Source of the DNA: Pseudokineococcus lusitanus
GTDB taxonomy: Bacteria; Actinomycetota; Actinomycetes; Actinomycetales; Quadrisphaeraceae
DNA length: 64,000 nt
Assembly: GCF_003751265.1 (NCBI RefSeq)
Contig: NZ_RJKN01000001.1
Span: forward strand, 310,001 to 374,000
Direction of reading: 5' to 3'
Part shown: positions 53,540-61,894 of the stretch, piece after piece
Position numbering within the stretch: the first letter of the stretch is position 1
Layout of the letters: each line of letters starts with the position of its first letter
The notes under the pieces: model-generated
What the model was told of the DNA's origin: nothing
The model's database searches: none
Seen by the model: only the letters and a program-made list of their open reading frames with translations
Program-made: the position numbers and the translations under genes

Positions 53540-54414
53540 CGGACGCCCTCCCTCTCGCCGTCGGCGTTGAGCTTGTTGAGGTCCTCGCCGAGGGCGCCCG
53601 TCTGGCCGGCGTCACGGAGGAGCTGCATCTGCTCGTCGTAGTCCTCCTGGGACACGACGGCGACGCGGAAGAGCATCTCGGAGTGGTACTGCCCGCAGAG
53701 CTCGGCGCACTTGCCCTCGAAGACCCCGATCTCCTGCGGGGTGAGCTCCATGTAGTTGTCCCGCCCCGGGATCATGTCCTTCTTGTAGAGGAAGCCGGGC
53801 ACCCAGAAGGAGTGGATGACGTCGCGGGCCGTGAGGTGGAAGGTCACGGTCGTGTCCACGGGCAGGTACAGCGTGGGGATCTCGGTGACCGGGTTGCCCT
53901 GGTCGTCCAGGTCCACCTGCGTCGACGTCTCGTAGACGTCGTCGGTCGTGTAGTTGAAGTCCCACGCCCACTGCTTGCCGACCACGTTGATCTCGAGCTC
54001 GCGCTGGTCCTGCGGCGTGATGGTCTCGATGTCCACCTGGTCGCGGTGGGTGTAGTAGAAGAGGACGCCGACCATCATCAGCGGGACGACGGTGTAGAGC
54101 ATCTCCAGCGGCACGTTGTAGCGCAGCTGCGCCGGCAGGCCGACGTCGTCCTTCTTGCGGCGGTACGCGACGACGCACCAGATGATGAGGCCCCAGACGA
54201 GCACGCCGGTGGCGAGGGCCGCGATCCACGAGCCGTTCCACAGCGAGATGACGGTGCCGGTGTTGTCGGTCGTCGTGGGGGTGCTGGGCATCCAGCCGGT
54301 GGAGACCGCCTCGGCGGAGCAACCGGCCGTCAGCAGCGCGACGGCGGCCAGCGCGCCGAGCGCGCGGGGCGCCCTGCGGCGGCGGGGGTGGGGCGGAGCG
54401 GTCGGGAGCACCAT
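53536..54414 (-). CDS. ctaC: Cytochrome c oxidase subunit II
   Basis: Subunit II takes electrons through its CuA centre. The 292-residue protein is a lipoprotein with a lipobox LTAGC (Cys32), two membrane helices (about 62-84 and 106-122) and a cupredoxin domain with CuA ligands His201, Cys236, Cys240, His244 and Met247 (in [12 protein letters not shown]). ATG 54414 has GGAAGG just upstream, and TAGCCT on the minus strand at 54482-54487 is a candidate -10. It heads the ctaCDF operon, convergent with ctaE-qcrCAB. Confidence 0.98.
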   Translation of the reverse strand: MVLPTAPPHPRRRRAPRALGALAAVALLTAGCSAEAVSTGWMPSTPTTTDNTGTVISLWNGSWIAALATGVLVWGLIIWCVVAYRRKKDDVGLPAQLRYNVPLEMLYTVVPLMMVGVLFYYTHRDQVDIETITPQDQRELEINVVGKQWAWDFNYTTDDVYETSTQVDLDDQGNPVTEIPTLYLPVDTTVTFHLTARDVIHSFWVPGFLYKKDMIPGRDNYMELTPQEIGVFEGKCAELCGQYHSEMLFRVAVVSQEDYDEQMQLLRDAGQTGALGEDLNKLNADGEREGVR

Positions 54415-54481
54415 CGGCCTTCCGGGTCCGTCGTCCGTCCCCCGGGGAGGGCGGCCGAGCAGCGTGGTGATGTCGAGACGG

Positions 54482-54487
54482 AGGCTA
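54482..54487 (-). promoter_or_regulatory. Candidate -10 of ctaCDF
   Basis: TAGCCT on the minus strand, predicting a leader of about 60 nt that includes the Shine-Dalgarno GGAAGG. Confidence 0.35.
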
Positions 54488-54531
54488 CCCCCCGCATTCC
54501 CGGCGGCGACCGGTGGGCCGCGTGCGGCGCG

Positions 54532-55338
54532 TCACCCGACCGGGGACGTCCGGGGAGCGTGCGCGGGCGGCCTGCCGGGCGCGGCCAGGGCGGGCGGCGG
54601 GGGCAGGACCACGGCGTCCGCGAGCCGCTCGAGGTACTCCCCGCGCGGGACCTCGACGACGCCCAGCGTGCCCAGGTGGTCGGTGCGCCACTGAACGTCG
54701 AGGAGGCGGCCGCGACCGTCGGCGCCGTCGTCGCGCAGCAGGTCGACGAGCGCGGCGACCGCGACCTTCGAGGCGTCGGTGCGCCGGGAGAACATGGACT
54801 CCCCGGCGAAGAGCCCGCCCAGCACGACGCCGTAGAGGCCGCCCACGAGCGCCCCGTCGTCGTCGCGGACCTCCACGCTCGTGGCGTGGCCCAGGGCGTG
54901 CAGCCGGGCGTACGCGCCCCGGACCTCGCGGGTGATCCACCGTCCGCTGCGCGACGGGTCGGCGCACCCCTCGACGACCTCGTCGAAGGCCGTGCCCACG
55001 GTCACGGAGAGCCGGGCGCGCGAGCGTCGCAGCGACCGGCTGACGTGCAGCCCGTCCAGCGGGAGGACGCCGCGCGGGTCGGGCGACCACCAGCCGAGGG
55101 GACGGCGGCCGCCGCCGCCGAGGCCCATGGGGAACAGCCCGAGCCCGTAGGCGTCGAGCAGCGTCGCCGGCTGCAGGTCGGCACCGGTCGCGACGAGGTC
55201 CTCCCCCGCCGGGACGCGCGCCAGGGCGGCGGCGAGGCCGGCGCCCCACCCCGAGCGGTGGCCGGCGCCGTCGCCGACCGGGCGACCGGTGCCGTCCCCG
55301 GGGGCTCGCGCCGCGTCGTCGCCGCTCACGCCACCCAC
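54532..55338 (-). CDS. aat: Leucyl/phenylalanyl-tRNA-protein transferase
   Basis: Aat adds Leu or Phe from tRNA to proteins with N-terminal Arg or Lys, marking them for ClpS/ClpAP-type degradation (N-end rule). The 268-residue protein has GLGLFPMGL, WWSPDPRGVLPL, LHVSRSLRRS, GRWITREVRGAYARLHALGHA, GGLFAGESMFSRRTDASKVA and LLDVQWRTDHLGTLG, all family motifs. GTG 55338 follows GGGGGA by 4 nt; GTG 55329 is equally possible. It is between ctaC and erpA on the same strand. Confidence 0.94.
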   Translation of the reverse strand: MGGVSGDDAARAPGDGTGRPVGDGAGHRSGWGAGLAAALARVPAGEDLVATGADLQPATLLDAYGLGLFPMGLGGGGRRPLGWWSPDPRGVLPLDGLHVSRSLRRSRARLSVTVGTAFDEVVEGCADPSRSGRWITREVRGAYARLHALGHATSVEVRDDDGALVGGLYGVVLGGLFAGESMFSRRTDASKVAVAALVDLLRDDGADGRGRLLDVQWRTDHLGTLGVVEVPRGEYLERLADAVVLPPPPALAAPGRPPAHAPRTSPVG

Positions 55339-55382
55339 CGCGTCCCCCGTCCCACCGCGCGCCGCCCCGCCCCGGGACGCAG

Positions 55383-55420
55383 CGCGGGCCGCCGCCCCCC
55401 GAGGAGGACGACGGCCCGCG
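55383..55420 (-). terminator. Hairpin after erpA
   Basis: A 12-bp stem with one mismatch (55383-55394 with 55409-55420) lies 28 nt past the erpA stop, in the gap before aat. Confidence 0.5.
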
Positions 55421-55447
55421 GTGCGCCCGCCGGGGGCGGGGTGCGGC

Positions 55448-55840
55448 TCAGCTGAAGGAGTCGCCGCAGGCGCACGAGCTGCCCGCGTTGGGGTTGTCGA
55501 TGGTGAAGCCCTGCTTCTCGATGGTGTCGGCGAAGTCGATCGTCGCGCCGTCGAGGTAGGGGACGCTCATCTTGTCGACGACGACGCCCACGCCGTCGAA
55601 GTCGCGCACGGCGTCCCCGTCCAGCGAGCGCTCGTCGAAGTAGAGCTGGTAGATGAGGCCGGAGCAGCCGCCGGGCTGCACGGCCACGCGGAGCCGCAGG
55701 TCGTCGCGGCCCTCCTGGTCGAGCAGGGCCCGGACCTTCTCCACGGCGGGCGCGCTGAGCTCGACCCCGTGGGTCCGCTCGGGCGCGGCCGTCGCGGCCT
55801 CGGGGGCCGTCGTGCCGGTGTCCTGGGTGGTCTGCGTCAT
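55448..55840 (-). CDS. erpA: Iron-sulfur cluster insertion protein, ErpA/HesB type
   Basis: A-type carrier that delivers Fe-S clusters to target proteins. The 130-residue protein has the three conserved cysteines: Cys59 in QPGGCSGLIYQL, and Cys123 and Cys125 in the C-terminal SSCACGDSF. An Ala/Thr-rich N-terminal extension of about 22 residues precedes the domain. ATG 55840 has GGAGG at 9 nt. Confidence 0.95.
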   Translation of the reverse strand: MTQTTQDTGTTAPEAATAAPERTHGVELSAPAVEKVRALLDQEGRDDLRLRVAVQPGGCSGLIYQLYFDERSLDGDAVRDFDGVGVVVDKMSVPYLDGATIDFADTIEKQGFTIDNPNAGSSCACGDSFS

Positions 55841-56020
55841 GGGGCGTCTGCCTCCGCGCTGCGGGCGCCGCGGCGCCGTGGTCGTGCGGTCGTCGGCACC
55901 AACGGTGCCGGTCGCCGGTCTGTTCCGTGCTGCCGGTCGGTCGTCGGCGGCGGGCCCGCCGCGTCGTCCGGCCGTCCCAGGGTACGGCGCCCCCGGCCCC
56001 GGCCGGACGGGTCCGCGCGG

Positions 56021-57427
56021 TCAGACCTCGCCCGCGAGACGGGCCAGCAGCAGCGTCTCGGCCGTCGCCGCCCGCCCCAGCACCGCGAGCGAGAGCGACT
56101 CGTCGACGCCGTGCGCCGCCGTGGCCGGGTCCTCGACGCCGGTGATGAGCACCTCGGCGTCGGGCAGGAGGTCGAGGAGCTCGGCCACCAGGGGGATCGA
56201 GCCGCCGAGCCCCTGGTGCGCGACGCGGGCACCGTCCCAGGCGGTCGACAGCGCCCAGTCGGCGGCGTCGCGGGCGGGCCCGGGCCGGTCGCCCTCGAAG
56301 GGCCGCCCCGAGGCCAGCCGCTCGACCTCGAGGTGCGCGCCGAAGGGGACGGTGGCCGCCAGGTGCTCGCGCAGCAGCCGCTCGGCCTCGTCGACGTCCT
56401 GGCCGGGCGCCAGCCGCACCGACAGCCGGGCGGTGCGCGCCGCCGCCAGCGTGTTGGACGCGAGAGCCAGCGGCACGGCGTCCGACGCCACGACCGTCAC
56501 GGACGGGCGGCGCCACGTCCGCGACAGCAGGGAGCCGCGCCCCACGAGCTCGACCCCGGGCAGCACCCCGCCGTCGGCGCGCAGCCCGTCCTCGGTGCGC
56601 GGCAGGTCCGCCGCCTCCCCCCGGACGAGCCCCTCGACGGCGAGGTCGCCGGCGTCGTCCCAGAGCCGGGCCAGCAGCACGGTGAGCGCCTGCGTGGCGT
56701 CCGGCACGAGGCCGCCCCAGATGCCCGAGTGCAGCGGCTGCCGCAGCGTCCGGACGGTGACGTCGAGCTCCAGCAGGCCGCGCAGGCTGACGGTCAGCGA
56801 GGGGACGTCCACCGACCAGTTGTCGGAGTCGGCGACGACGACGACGTCCGCGCGCAGCCGCTCCCCGTGGGTCGCGAGGAGGTCGGGCAGGGACGGCGAC
56901 CCCGACTCCTCCTCGCCCTCGACGAGCACGACGACGCCGACGCCGTCCTGCGGCCCCCACGTCGGCAGCAGCGCCCGCAGGACCGTGACGTGCGTGACGA
57001 CGCCGGCCTTGTCGTCCGCGGTGCCGCGCCCGTGGAGGCGCCCGTCGCGCTCGACCGGCTCGAAGGGCGGCGTCGTCCACGCCTCGGCCGGGCCCGTCGG
57101 CTGCACGTCGTGGTGGGCGTAGAGGAGGACCGTCGGCGCGCCGGCCGGCGCGGGGCGCCGTGCGAGCACCGCGGGCGCGCCGGGGGTGCCGTCGGGGCCC
57201 CGCGCCGTGACGACCTCCACGTCCGGCATCCCGGCGTCGCGCAGGAGGCCCGCGACCATCTCGGCGCCGCGGGCCAGCTCCGGACCGGCGTCGGGCGAGG
57301 AGGAGATGCCGCGGACGCGGACGAGGTCCTCCAGGTCGGCGCGGCCCGCCGGCAGCAGGTCGGCGACGCGGCGCCGCAGCGCCCCCACCGCCCCGTCGGA
57401 GGTGCCGGCCGTCGTGACGTCGCTCAT
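56021..57427 (-). CDS. M20-family dipeptidase
   Basis: This zinc peptidase cleaves dipeptides in the cytoplasm. The 468-residue protein has the metal motif AHHDVQP (about 104-110), GRGTADDKAGVVTHV with the bridging Asp, VEGEEESGSP with the catalytic Glu, and ADSDNW. The dimerisation domain includes LHSGIWGGLVPDA with the conserved His. ATG 57427 lies 6 nt after TAGCGT. No partner gene is obvious; it is divergent from DUF3043. Confidence 0.93.
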   Translation of the reverse strand: MSDVTTAGTSDGAVGALRRRVADLLPAGRADLEDLVRVRGISSSPDAGPELARGAEMVAGLLRDAGMPDVEVVTARGPDGTPGAPAVLARRPAPAGAPTVLLYAHHDVQPTGPAEAWTTPPFEPVERDGRLHGRGTADDKAGVVTHVTVLRALLPTWGPQDGVGVVVLVEGEEESGSPSLPDLLATHGERLRADVVVVADSDNWSVDVPSLTVSLRGLLELDVTVRTLRQPLHSGIWGGLVPDATQALTVLLARLWDDAGDLAVEGLVRGEAADLPRTEDGLRADGGVLPGVELVGRGSLLSRTWRRPSVTVVASDAVPLALASNTLAAARTARLSVRLAPGQDVDEAERLLREHLAATVPFGAHLEVERLASGRPFEGDRPGPARDAADWALSTAWDGARVAHQGLGGSIPLVAELLDLLPDAEVLITGVEDPATAAHGVDESLSLAVLGRAATAETLLLARLAGEV

Positions 57428-57433
57428 ACGGCG

Positions 57434-57439
57434 ACGCTA
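57434..57439 (-). promoter_or_regulatory. -10 element of the M20 dipeptidase gene
   Basis: TAGCGT on the minus strand ends 6 nt before the ATG. Confidence 0.5.
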
Positions 57440-57520
57440 CCGAGGCCCCCCGACCTGGCCCGACGCCGTGGCGGCCCCGCGAGGGCACCCGGCGGGGCGG
57501 GGCGCGCCCGGCGCCGCACC

Positions 57521-57526
57521 TATCCT
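57521..57526 (+). promoter_or_regulatory. -10 element of the DUF3043 gene
   Basis: TATCCT ends 6 nt before the GTG at 57533. Confidence 0.5.
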
Positions 57527-57532
57527 GGGCGC

Positions 57533-58114
57533 GTGCCCGCGCCCTGGACCCGCCGCAAGTCGACGACGCCCCCGGTGGAGGAGACCGCCCCGGCCGCCCC
57601 CGCCGTCGGCAAGGGCCGCCCCACGCCCCGCCGCGCCGAGGCCGAGGCCGCACGCCGCCGACCGCTCGTCGTCACCGACCGCAAGGCCGCGGCGAGGGCG
57701 TCGCGCGAGCGGCTGCGCGAGGAGCGCGGCCGCACCCGCACCGCCATGGAGACGGGCGACGAGCGGTACCTGCCGGCCCGCGACCAGGGCCCCGTCAAGC
57801 GCTTCGTGCGCGACGCCGTGGACGTCCGCCGCAACGTCGGCGAGTACCTCCTCTTCGCCGCGCTCGCGCTGGTCCTCGTGACCTTCGTCGTCCCGCCGGA
57901 GCAGGCGCTGTACGCCACCTTCGCGCTGTGGTTCGCCGTGCTGGCGGTCGTCGTCGACTGCTTCGTCCTCAACCGGCACCTCAAGCGGCAGCTGACCGCC
58001 CGCTTCGGCGAGGTGCCCGTGGGCTCCGTCCGCTACGGCGTCATGCGCGCGCTGCAGATCCGCCGCAGCCGCCTGCCGAAGCCGCAGGTGGCCCGGGGCG
58101 CGCAGCCCCGCTGA
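57533..58114 (+). CDS. DUF3043 family membrane protein
   Basis: The 193-residue protein matches DUF3043, a small actinobacterial membrane protein family. It has a basic N-terminal half with PTPRRAEAEAARRRPLV and RERLREERGRTRTAMETGDE, then RDQGPVKRFVRDAVDVRRNV, two membrane helices (about 103-120 and 125-145) and a basic tail. The function is unknown. GTG 57533 is leaderless after TATCCT. Its last 74 nt overlap the 3' end of the convergent methyltransferase gene. Confidence 0.9.
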   Translation: MPAPWTRRKSTTPPVEETAPAAPAVGKGRPTPRRAEAEAARRRPLVVTDRKAAARASRERLREERGRTRTAMETGDERYLPARDQGPVKRFVRDAVDVRRNVGEYLLFAALALVLVTFVVPPEQALYATFALWFAVLAVVVDCFVLNRHLKRQLTARFGEVPVGSVRYGVMRALQIRRSRLPKPQVARGAQPR

Positions 58115-58763
58115 CCCGCAGCACGCCGGTCGACCGGGTCCCGGCGTCCTCGACGTCGCCGACCACCGGGACGGCGTACCGCCCGACCTCGGCCAGCCGG
58201 CCCGTCGGCAGGTGCGCCCGCCCCGGGTCGCCCACGAGGACGAGCGCGCCCCCGTCGGCGCACCGCTCCAGGAGCGGCAGCAGCGCCTCGGCGACCGGGC
58301 GCTCGTAGAACAGGTCGCCGACGAGGACGACGTCCGCGCCGTCCAGCGGGCCCGGCCCCGCGGCGAGGACGTCGGCCACCCGCACGTCGACGACGACGCC
58401 GGCCCGCGCCGCCGTCCACCGGGCCGCCGCCGCCGCCAGCGGGTCGAGGTCCAGGGCCGTCACGGCCGACGCCCCCGCCAGCGCGGCCGCGACCGCGACG
58501 ACGCCGGAGCCGCAGGCCACGTCGACGACGGCACGGCCGGCCACGAGGTCGGGGCGGTCGAGGACGTGCCGGGCGAGCGCCTGCCCGCCGACCCACGGCG
58601 CGCCCCAGAAGGGCGGCGGCTGCGGGCGGCCCGCGGCGGCGTCCGTGCGCTCCCACAGGGCGACCACGTCGTCGACGACCGGCACGACGACCTCCGGCAC
58701 GAGCGGGACGGCGGCGGCACGGGCGCCCCACCGGGCGAGGTCCAGCGGCGCGTCGGGGTCCAC
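58041..58763 (-). CDS. Class I SAM methyltransferase, PrmA/ETFB-lysine-MTase-like
   Basis: The 240-residue protein has motif I VVDVACGSGVVAVAAALAGA, the acidic end of strand 2 ALDLDPLA, ADVVLVGDLFYERPVAEALL (motif IV region) and a PPFWGAPWVGGQALARHV lead-in, which is the pattern of protein-lysine or ribosomal-protein methyltransferases of the PrmA/METTL20 type. GTG 58763 has GGAGGGTGG upstream. The last 74 nt overlap DUF3043, so the C-terminal Gly/Ala-rich tail is encoded antisense to that gene. The substrate is unknown. Confidence 0.82.
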   Translation of the reverse strand: MDPDAPLDLARWGARAAAVPLVPEVVVPVVDDVVALWERTDAAAGRPQPPPFWGAPWVGGQALARHVLDRPDLVAGRAVVDVACGSGVVAVAAALAGASAVTALDLDPLAAAAARWTAARAGVVVDVRVADVLAAGPGPLDGADVVLVGDLFYERPVAEALLPLLERCADGGALVLVGDPGRAHLPTGRLAEVGRYAVPVVGDVEDAGTRSTGVLRVSGAARPGPPAASAGGCGGSAARA

Positions 58764-58781
58764 GGGTGCCACCCTCCGCCC

Positions 58782-59714
58782 GTGAGCTCCGCGACGCACG
58801 TGCCCGAGACCTCCCGGATGGAGGACGACGAGCTCGAGGCGGACGACGCCTGGCACACGGTGCGGCGCTGCGGGCGGACCTTCCCGCTCGAGGTCGTGCG
58901 GCGCTTCCGGTACGCGGACGGCTTCTCGCACTCGCGCGCGCTGGGCCTGCAGCTGTGCCTCGCGGTGCTGCCCCTGGTCGTCGCGCTCGTCGGCCTCGCC
59001 GGGTCGGTGACGGCCGAGCGGCTGGCGGAGGTGCTGCGCGAGACGCTCCTGGCCCTGACGCCCGGGGCGTCCGCCGACGTGGTCCGGGAGACCCTCGACG
59101 GGGACGTCGGCGGCGCCGGCGCCCGGCTGGCGCTCGTCGTCGGCCTCGTCACCGCCCTCGTCGCCCTCACGACGGCGATGGCGCAGGTGGAGCGCGGCAC
59201 CAACCGCGTCTACGGCATCGAGCGCGACCGGCCCTTCGTCGCCCGTTACACCCGCGCGGCGGTGCTCGCCGTCGTCGCGGGCGTCCCGGCCCTCGTCGGC
59301 TTCGTGCTGCTCGTGGGCTCCGGCCCGGCGGGCGACGCGGCCGAGGCGGTCTACGGGCTCGACGACGACGTCGTCCAGGCGGTCGCGCTGCCGCTCGGCG
59401 CCGTCCTCCTCGTCGGCGCGGTGACCACCCTCTTCCGCCACAGCCCGCGACGGCACCAGCCGGGGCTGTCGTGGCTGGCCCTCGGCGCCCTCCTCGTCCT
59501 CCTCCTGTGGGCGGCCCTCACCGCGTGCGTCGTCGGGTACGTCGAGATCTCCAGCGGCTTCACGACCGTCTACGGGCCGCTCGCCGTCGTCGTCGCGCTC
59601 CTGCTGTGGGGGCAGCTCACCGCCGTCGCCGTCTTCCTCGGGACGGCGGTCGCCGCCCAGCTGGAGGCCGAGCGCGTCGGCGTCCACCGGGGCGCCCGCG
59701 ACGACGTCGCCTGA
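58782..59714 (+). CDS. YihY/BrkB-family membrane protein
   Basis: The 310-residue protein has six membrane helices and the YihY pattern: RRCGRTFPLEVVRRFRYADG lead-in, FSHSRALGLQLCLAVLPLVV, an amphipathic periplasmic part, MAQVERGTNRVYGIERDRPF near the middle, and YGPLAVVVALLLWGQLTAVA at the end. Despite its old annotation as ribonuclease BN, the family is an uncharacterised membrane transporter-like group. GTG 58782 is the start; ATG 58818 is an alternative. It is divergent from the methyltransferase gene. Confidence 0.88.
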   Translation: MSSATHVPETSRMEDDELEADDAWHTVRRCGRTFPLEVVRRFRYADGFSHSRALGLQLCLAVLPLVVALVGLAGSVTAERLAEVLRETLLALTPGASADVVRETLDGDVGGAGARLALVVGLVTALVALTTAMAQVERGTNRVYGIERDRPFVARYTRAAVLAVVAGVPALVGFVLLVGSGPAGDAAEAVYGLDDDVVQAVALPLGAVLLVGAVTTLFRHSPRRHQPGLSWLALGALLVLLLWAALTACVVGYVEISSGFTTVYGPLAVVVALLLWGQLTAVAVFLGTAVAAQLEAERVGVHRGARDDVA

Positions 59715-59769
59715 CCCGTCGGGGTGCCGGCGGCACGCGCGCGGCCGCCCGTTCGTCCTGCCGGGAGAC

Positions 59770-60555
59770 GTGCACGACGACCGAGGAGCTCTCCTGCCCA
59801 CCGCACCGCCCGCCCGGCCCCTCCCCACCTCCCTCGCCGCCCTCGCCGCGGCCACCGCCCTCGCCGTGCTGCCCCTCGCCCCGGCGACCGCCACGACGGC
59901 GCCCGCCGACGCGGGCGCGACGACCTACTGGGGCTCCTTCCTCGTCGAGGACGGCGCCTGGGCCTTCGCGCCGGTCGGGCCGAGCGGGCGCCCCGCCGTC
60001 GACGGCACGGTCGAGGGGCTCCGCCTGGCCACGGTCGCCGACGACGCGGAGCCCCGGCCGCCCCGCGACCTGCCGTCCTTCGACGCCCTCTGCGGGGACG
60101 TCGCCCCGGCGGCGGACCAGGTCCGGGTCGGCGTCGTCGTCGACGCCGGCCGGCCCGCCGACCTCGTGGCCCTGCCCGGGGCGGGCACCCCGCCGGACGC
60201 GCCGCGCGGGGCGTGCGCGCAGGTGCCGGAGGGCTCCGTGGTCACCGCGGCCCTCGAGGACGTCGCCGACCTCCGGGTCGAGGGCGGCGTCCTCTGCGCC
60301 GTCGACGGGCTACCGCGCGAGGTCTGCCAGCCGGCGGTGGACCTGCCCGACGCCGCCGCCGCCCCGGACGAGCCGGTGGCCGTCGTGCTCGGCCGGGCGC
60401 CCGCCGTGGCCGACGCGGGACCGGCGGACGAGCCGTCGCCGCTCGCCGGGCCGCTCGGGCTGGCCGGGGCGCTGGCGGCGGCGCTCGCCCTGTCGGCGGG
60501 GGTGGCCGTCGCCGCCCGCTCGCTCCTGCGCCGGCGGGCCGCGGCCCGCCGCTGA
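59770..60555 (+). CDS. SCO2322-family secreted, membrane-anchored protein
   Basis: The 261-residue protein has a signal peptide (hydrophobic stretch about residues 20-40, cleavage near ATATTA) and a C-terminal membrane helix with an RRR tail, so it is anchored outside the membrane. The ectodomain matches the SCO2322 family of Streptomyces: TYWGSFLVEDGAWAFAPVGP, VDGTVEGLRLATVADDAEPR, SFDALCGDVA, RGACAQVPEGSVV, and the paired Cys in VLCAVDG and REVCQPA. In Streptomyces the family sits beside ECF transporter genes; no such genes are here. GTG 59770 has CGGGAGAC just upstream. Confidence 0.82.
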   Translation: MHDDRGALLPTAPPARPLPTSLAALAAATALAVLPLAPATATTAPADAGATTYWGSFLVEDGAWAFAPVGPSGRPAVDGTVEGLRLATVADDAEPRPPRDLPSFDALCGDVAPAADQVRVGVVVDAGRPADLVALPGAGTPPDAPRGACAQVPEGSVVTAALEDVADLRVEGGVLCAVDGLPREVCQPAVDLPDAAAAPDEPVAVVLGRAPAVADAGPADEPSPLAGPLGLAGALAAALALSAGVAVAARSLLRRRAAARR

Positions 60556-60571
60556 GGCAGGCCCCGGGCGG

Positions 60572-61780
60572 TCAGGCCTTCGTGCGGTCGGGGACGAACG
60601 GCGGCCGCACGACACGGCAGCGCAGGGCACGGCCGCGGACGTCGACGGCGACGACGTCGTCGGCCGCCGCCCGGGCGTCGAGCAGCGCGAGCGCCACGCC
60701 GACGCCGAGCGTCGGGGAGAAGGTGCCCGACGTCGTCGTGCCCAGCTCCTGCCCGTCAACGTCGAGGACCTGCAGGCCGGCGCGCAGGACGCCGCGGCCC
60801 TCGGCCAGCAGCCCCCACGCGCGGCGCGACGGGCCGGCCTCCTTCTCGGCGACGAGGACGTCGCGGCCCCAGAACTCGGGCTTGCGCCAGCCCACGGCCC
60901 AGCCGACGCGCGCCTGCACCGGGGTGATGTCGGCGGTCAGCTCGTGGCCGTGGAGGGCGTAGCCCATCTCGGTGCGGAGGGTGTCCCTGGCTCCGAGCCC
61001 GGCGGGCAGCCCGCCGCGGGCGCGGACCTGCTCGACGGCGGCGTCCCAGAGCTCGCCCGCGTCGTCCCAGCGGGGCAGCAGCTCGTAGCCGCGCTCCCCC
61101 GTGTAGCCGGTGCGGCAGACGACGACGGGCCGGCCGCGCCACGACGCGTCCACCCAGCCCATGTAGTCGGCGCCGACGGGCAGGCCGAGCGCGTGGAGCA
61201 CGCCGTCGGCCTCGGGGCCCTGGACGGCGAGGACGGCGTGCTCGCGGTGCTCGTCGACCACCTCGACGCCGGCCGGCGCGGCCGCGCGCAGGCGCGCGGC
61301 CACCTCGCCGGCGTTGGCGGCGTTGGGGACGGTGAAGACCTCGTCGTCGCCGCGCAGGTAGGCGATGAGGTCGTCGACGACGCCCCCGCGCTCGTCGCAG
61401 CACAGGGAGTACTGGGCGCGGCCCGGCGCGATGCGCCCGAGGTCGTTGGTCAGGCAGCGGTCGACGAACGCCGCCGCCCCGGCGCCGCGGACGCGCACCT
61501 TGCCGAGGTGGCTCACGTCGAAGACGCCGACGGCCTCGCGGACCGCGCGGTGCTCCGCGACGACGCCGCCGCCCGCGTGCTCCAGGGGCATCGACCAGCC
61601 GCCGAAGTCGGCCATCTTGGCGCCGGCGGCCACGTGCCGGTCGTGGAGCGGGCCGCGCAGGGGGCCCGGCGCCGGGGCGTCGGCCGCCTCCTCGCGGACG
61701 ACGTCCACCTGGTCGGCGGCGCGCTCCGCGGCGCGGTCGGCGGCCTCGGGCGCGGGCCTGGTCCCCTCGGGCGTCGTCAC
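60572..61780 (-). CDS. gcvT: Aminomethyltransferase, glycine cleavage system T protein
   Basis: GcvT releases ammonia and gives methylene-tetrahydrofolate from the aminomethyl group on the H protein. The 402-residue protein has a 40-residue acidic extension, then [67 protein letters not shown] and [19 protein letters not shown]. The conserved catalytic Asp of the folate site is present in the FDVSHLGK lead. GTG 61780 lies 7 nt after TAGGGT. gcvH and gcvP are not in the window, as in other actinobacteria where gcvT sits next to pepA. Confidence 0.95.
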   Translation of the reverse strand: MTTPEGTRPAPEAADRAAERAADQVDVVREEAADAPAPGPLRGPLHDRHVAAGAKMADFGGWSMPLEHAGGGVVAEHRAVREAVGVFDVSHLGKVRVRGAGAAAFVDRCLTNDLGRIAPGRAQYSLCCDERGGVVDDLIAYLRGDDEVFTVPNAANAGEVAARLRAAAPAGVEVVDEHREHAVLAVQGPEADGVLHALGLPVGADYMGWVDASWRGRPVVVCRTGYTGERGYELLPRWDDAGELWDAAVEQVRARGGLPAGLGARDTLRTEMGYALHGHELTADITPVQARVGWAVGWRKPEFWGRDVLVAEKEAGPSRRAWGLLAEGRGVLRAGLQVLDVDGQELGTTTSGTFSPTLGVGVALALLDARAAADDVVAVDVRGRALRCRVVRPPFVPDRTKA

Positions 61781-61787
61781 GGGGGCG

Positions 61788-61793
61788 ACCCTA
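61788..61793 (-). promoter_or_regulatory. -10 element of gcvT
   Basis: TAGGGT on the minus strand ends 7 nt before the GTG. Confidence 0.45.
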
Positions 61794-61882
61794 GCGACGG
61801 CCCCACCGCCGGGCGCCGCGCCGTGGGTGCCGGGCGGGCGCGGACGTCGGCGCACGCCGGGTGCGCCGTCGGAGGGCGTGGG

Positions 61883-61888
61883 TAGCCT
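61883..61888 (+). promoter_or_regulatory. -10 element of pepA
   Basis: TAGCCT ends 6 nt before the ATG. Confidence 0.5.
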
Positions 61889-61894
61889 CGCCGG

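Noticed and set aside
61866-61888. Damage-type promoter before pepA.
   Set aside because: The 9-mer CCGTCGGAG agrees with the RecA-NDp consensus at only six positions and lacks the leading TTG; a housekeeping -10 suffices.
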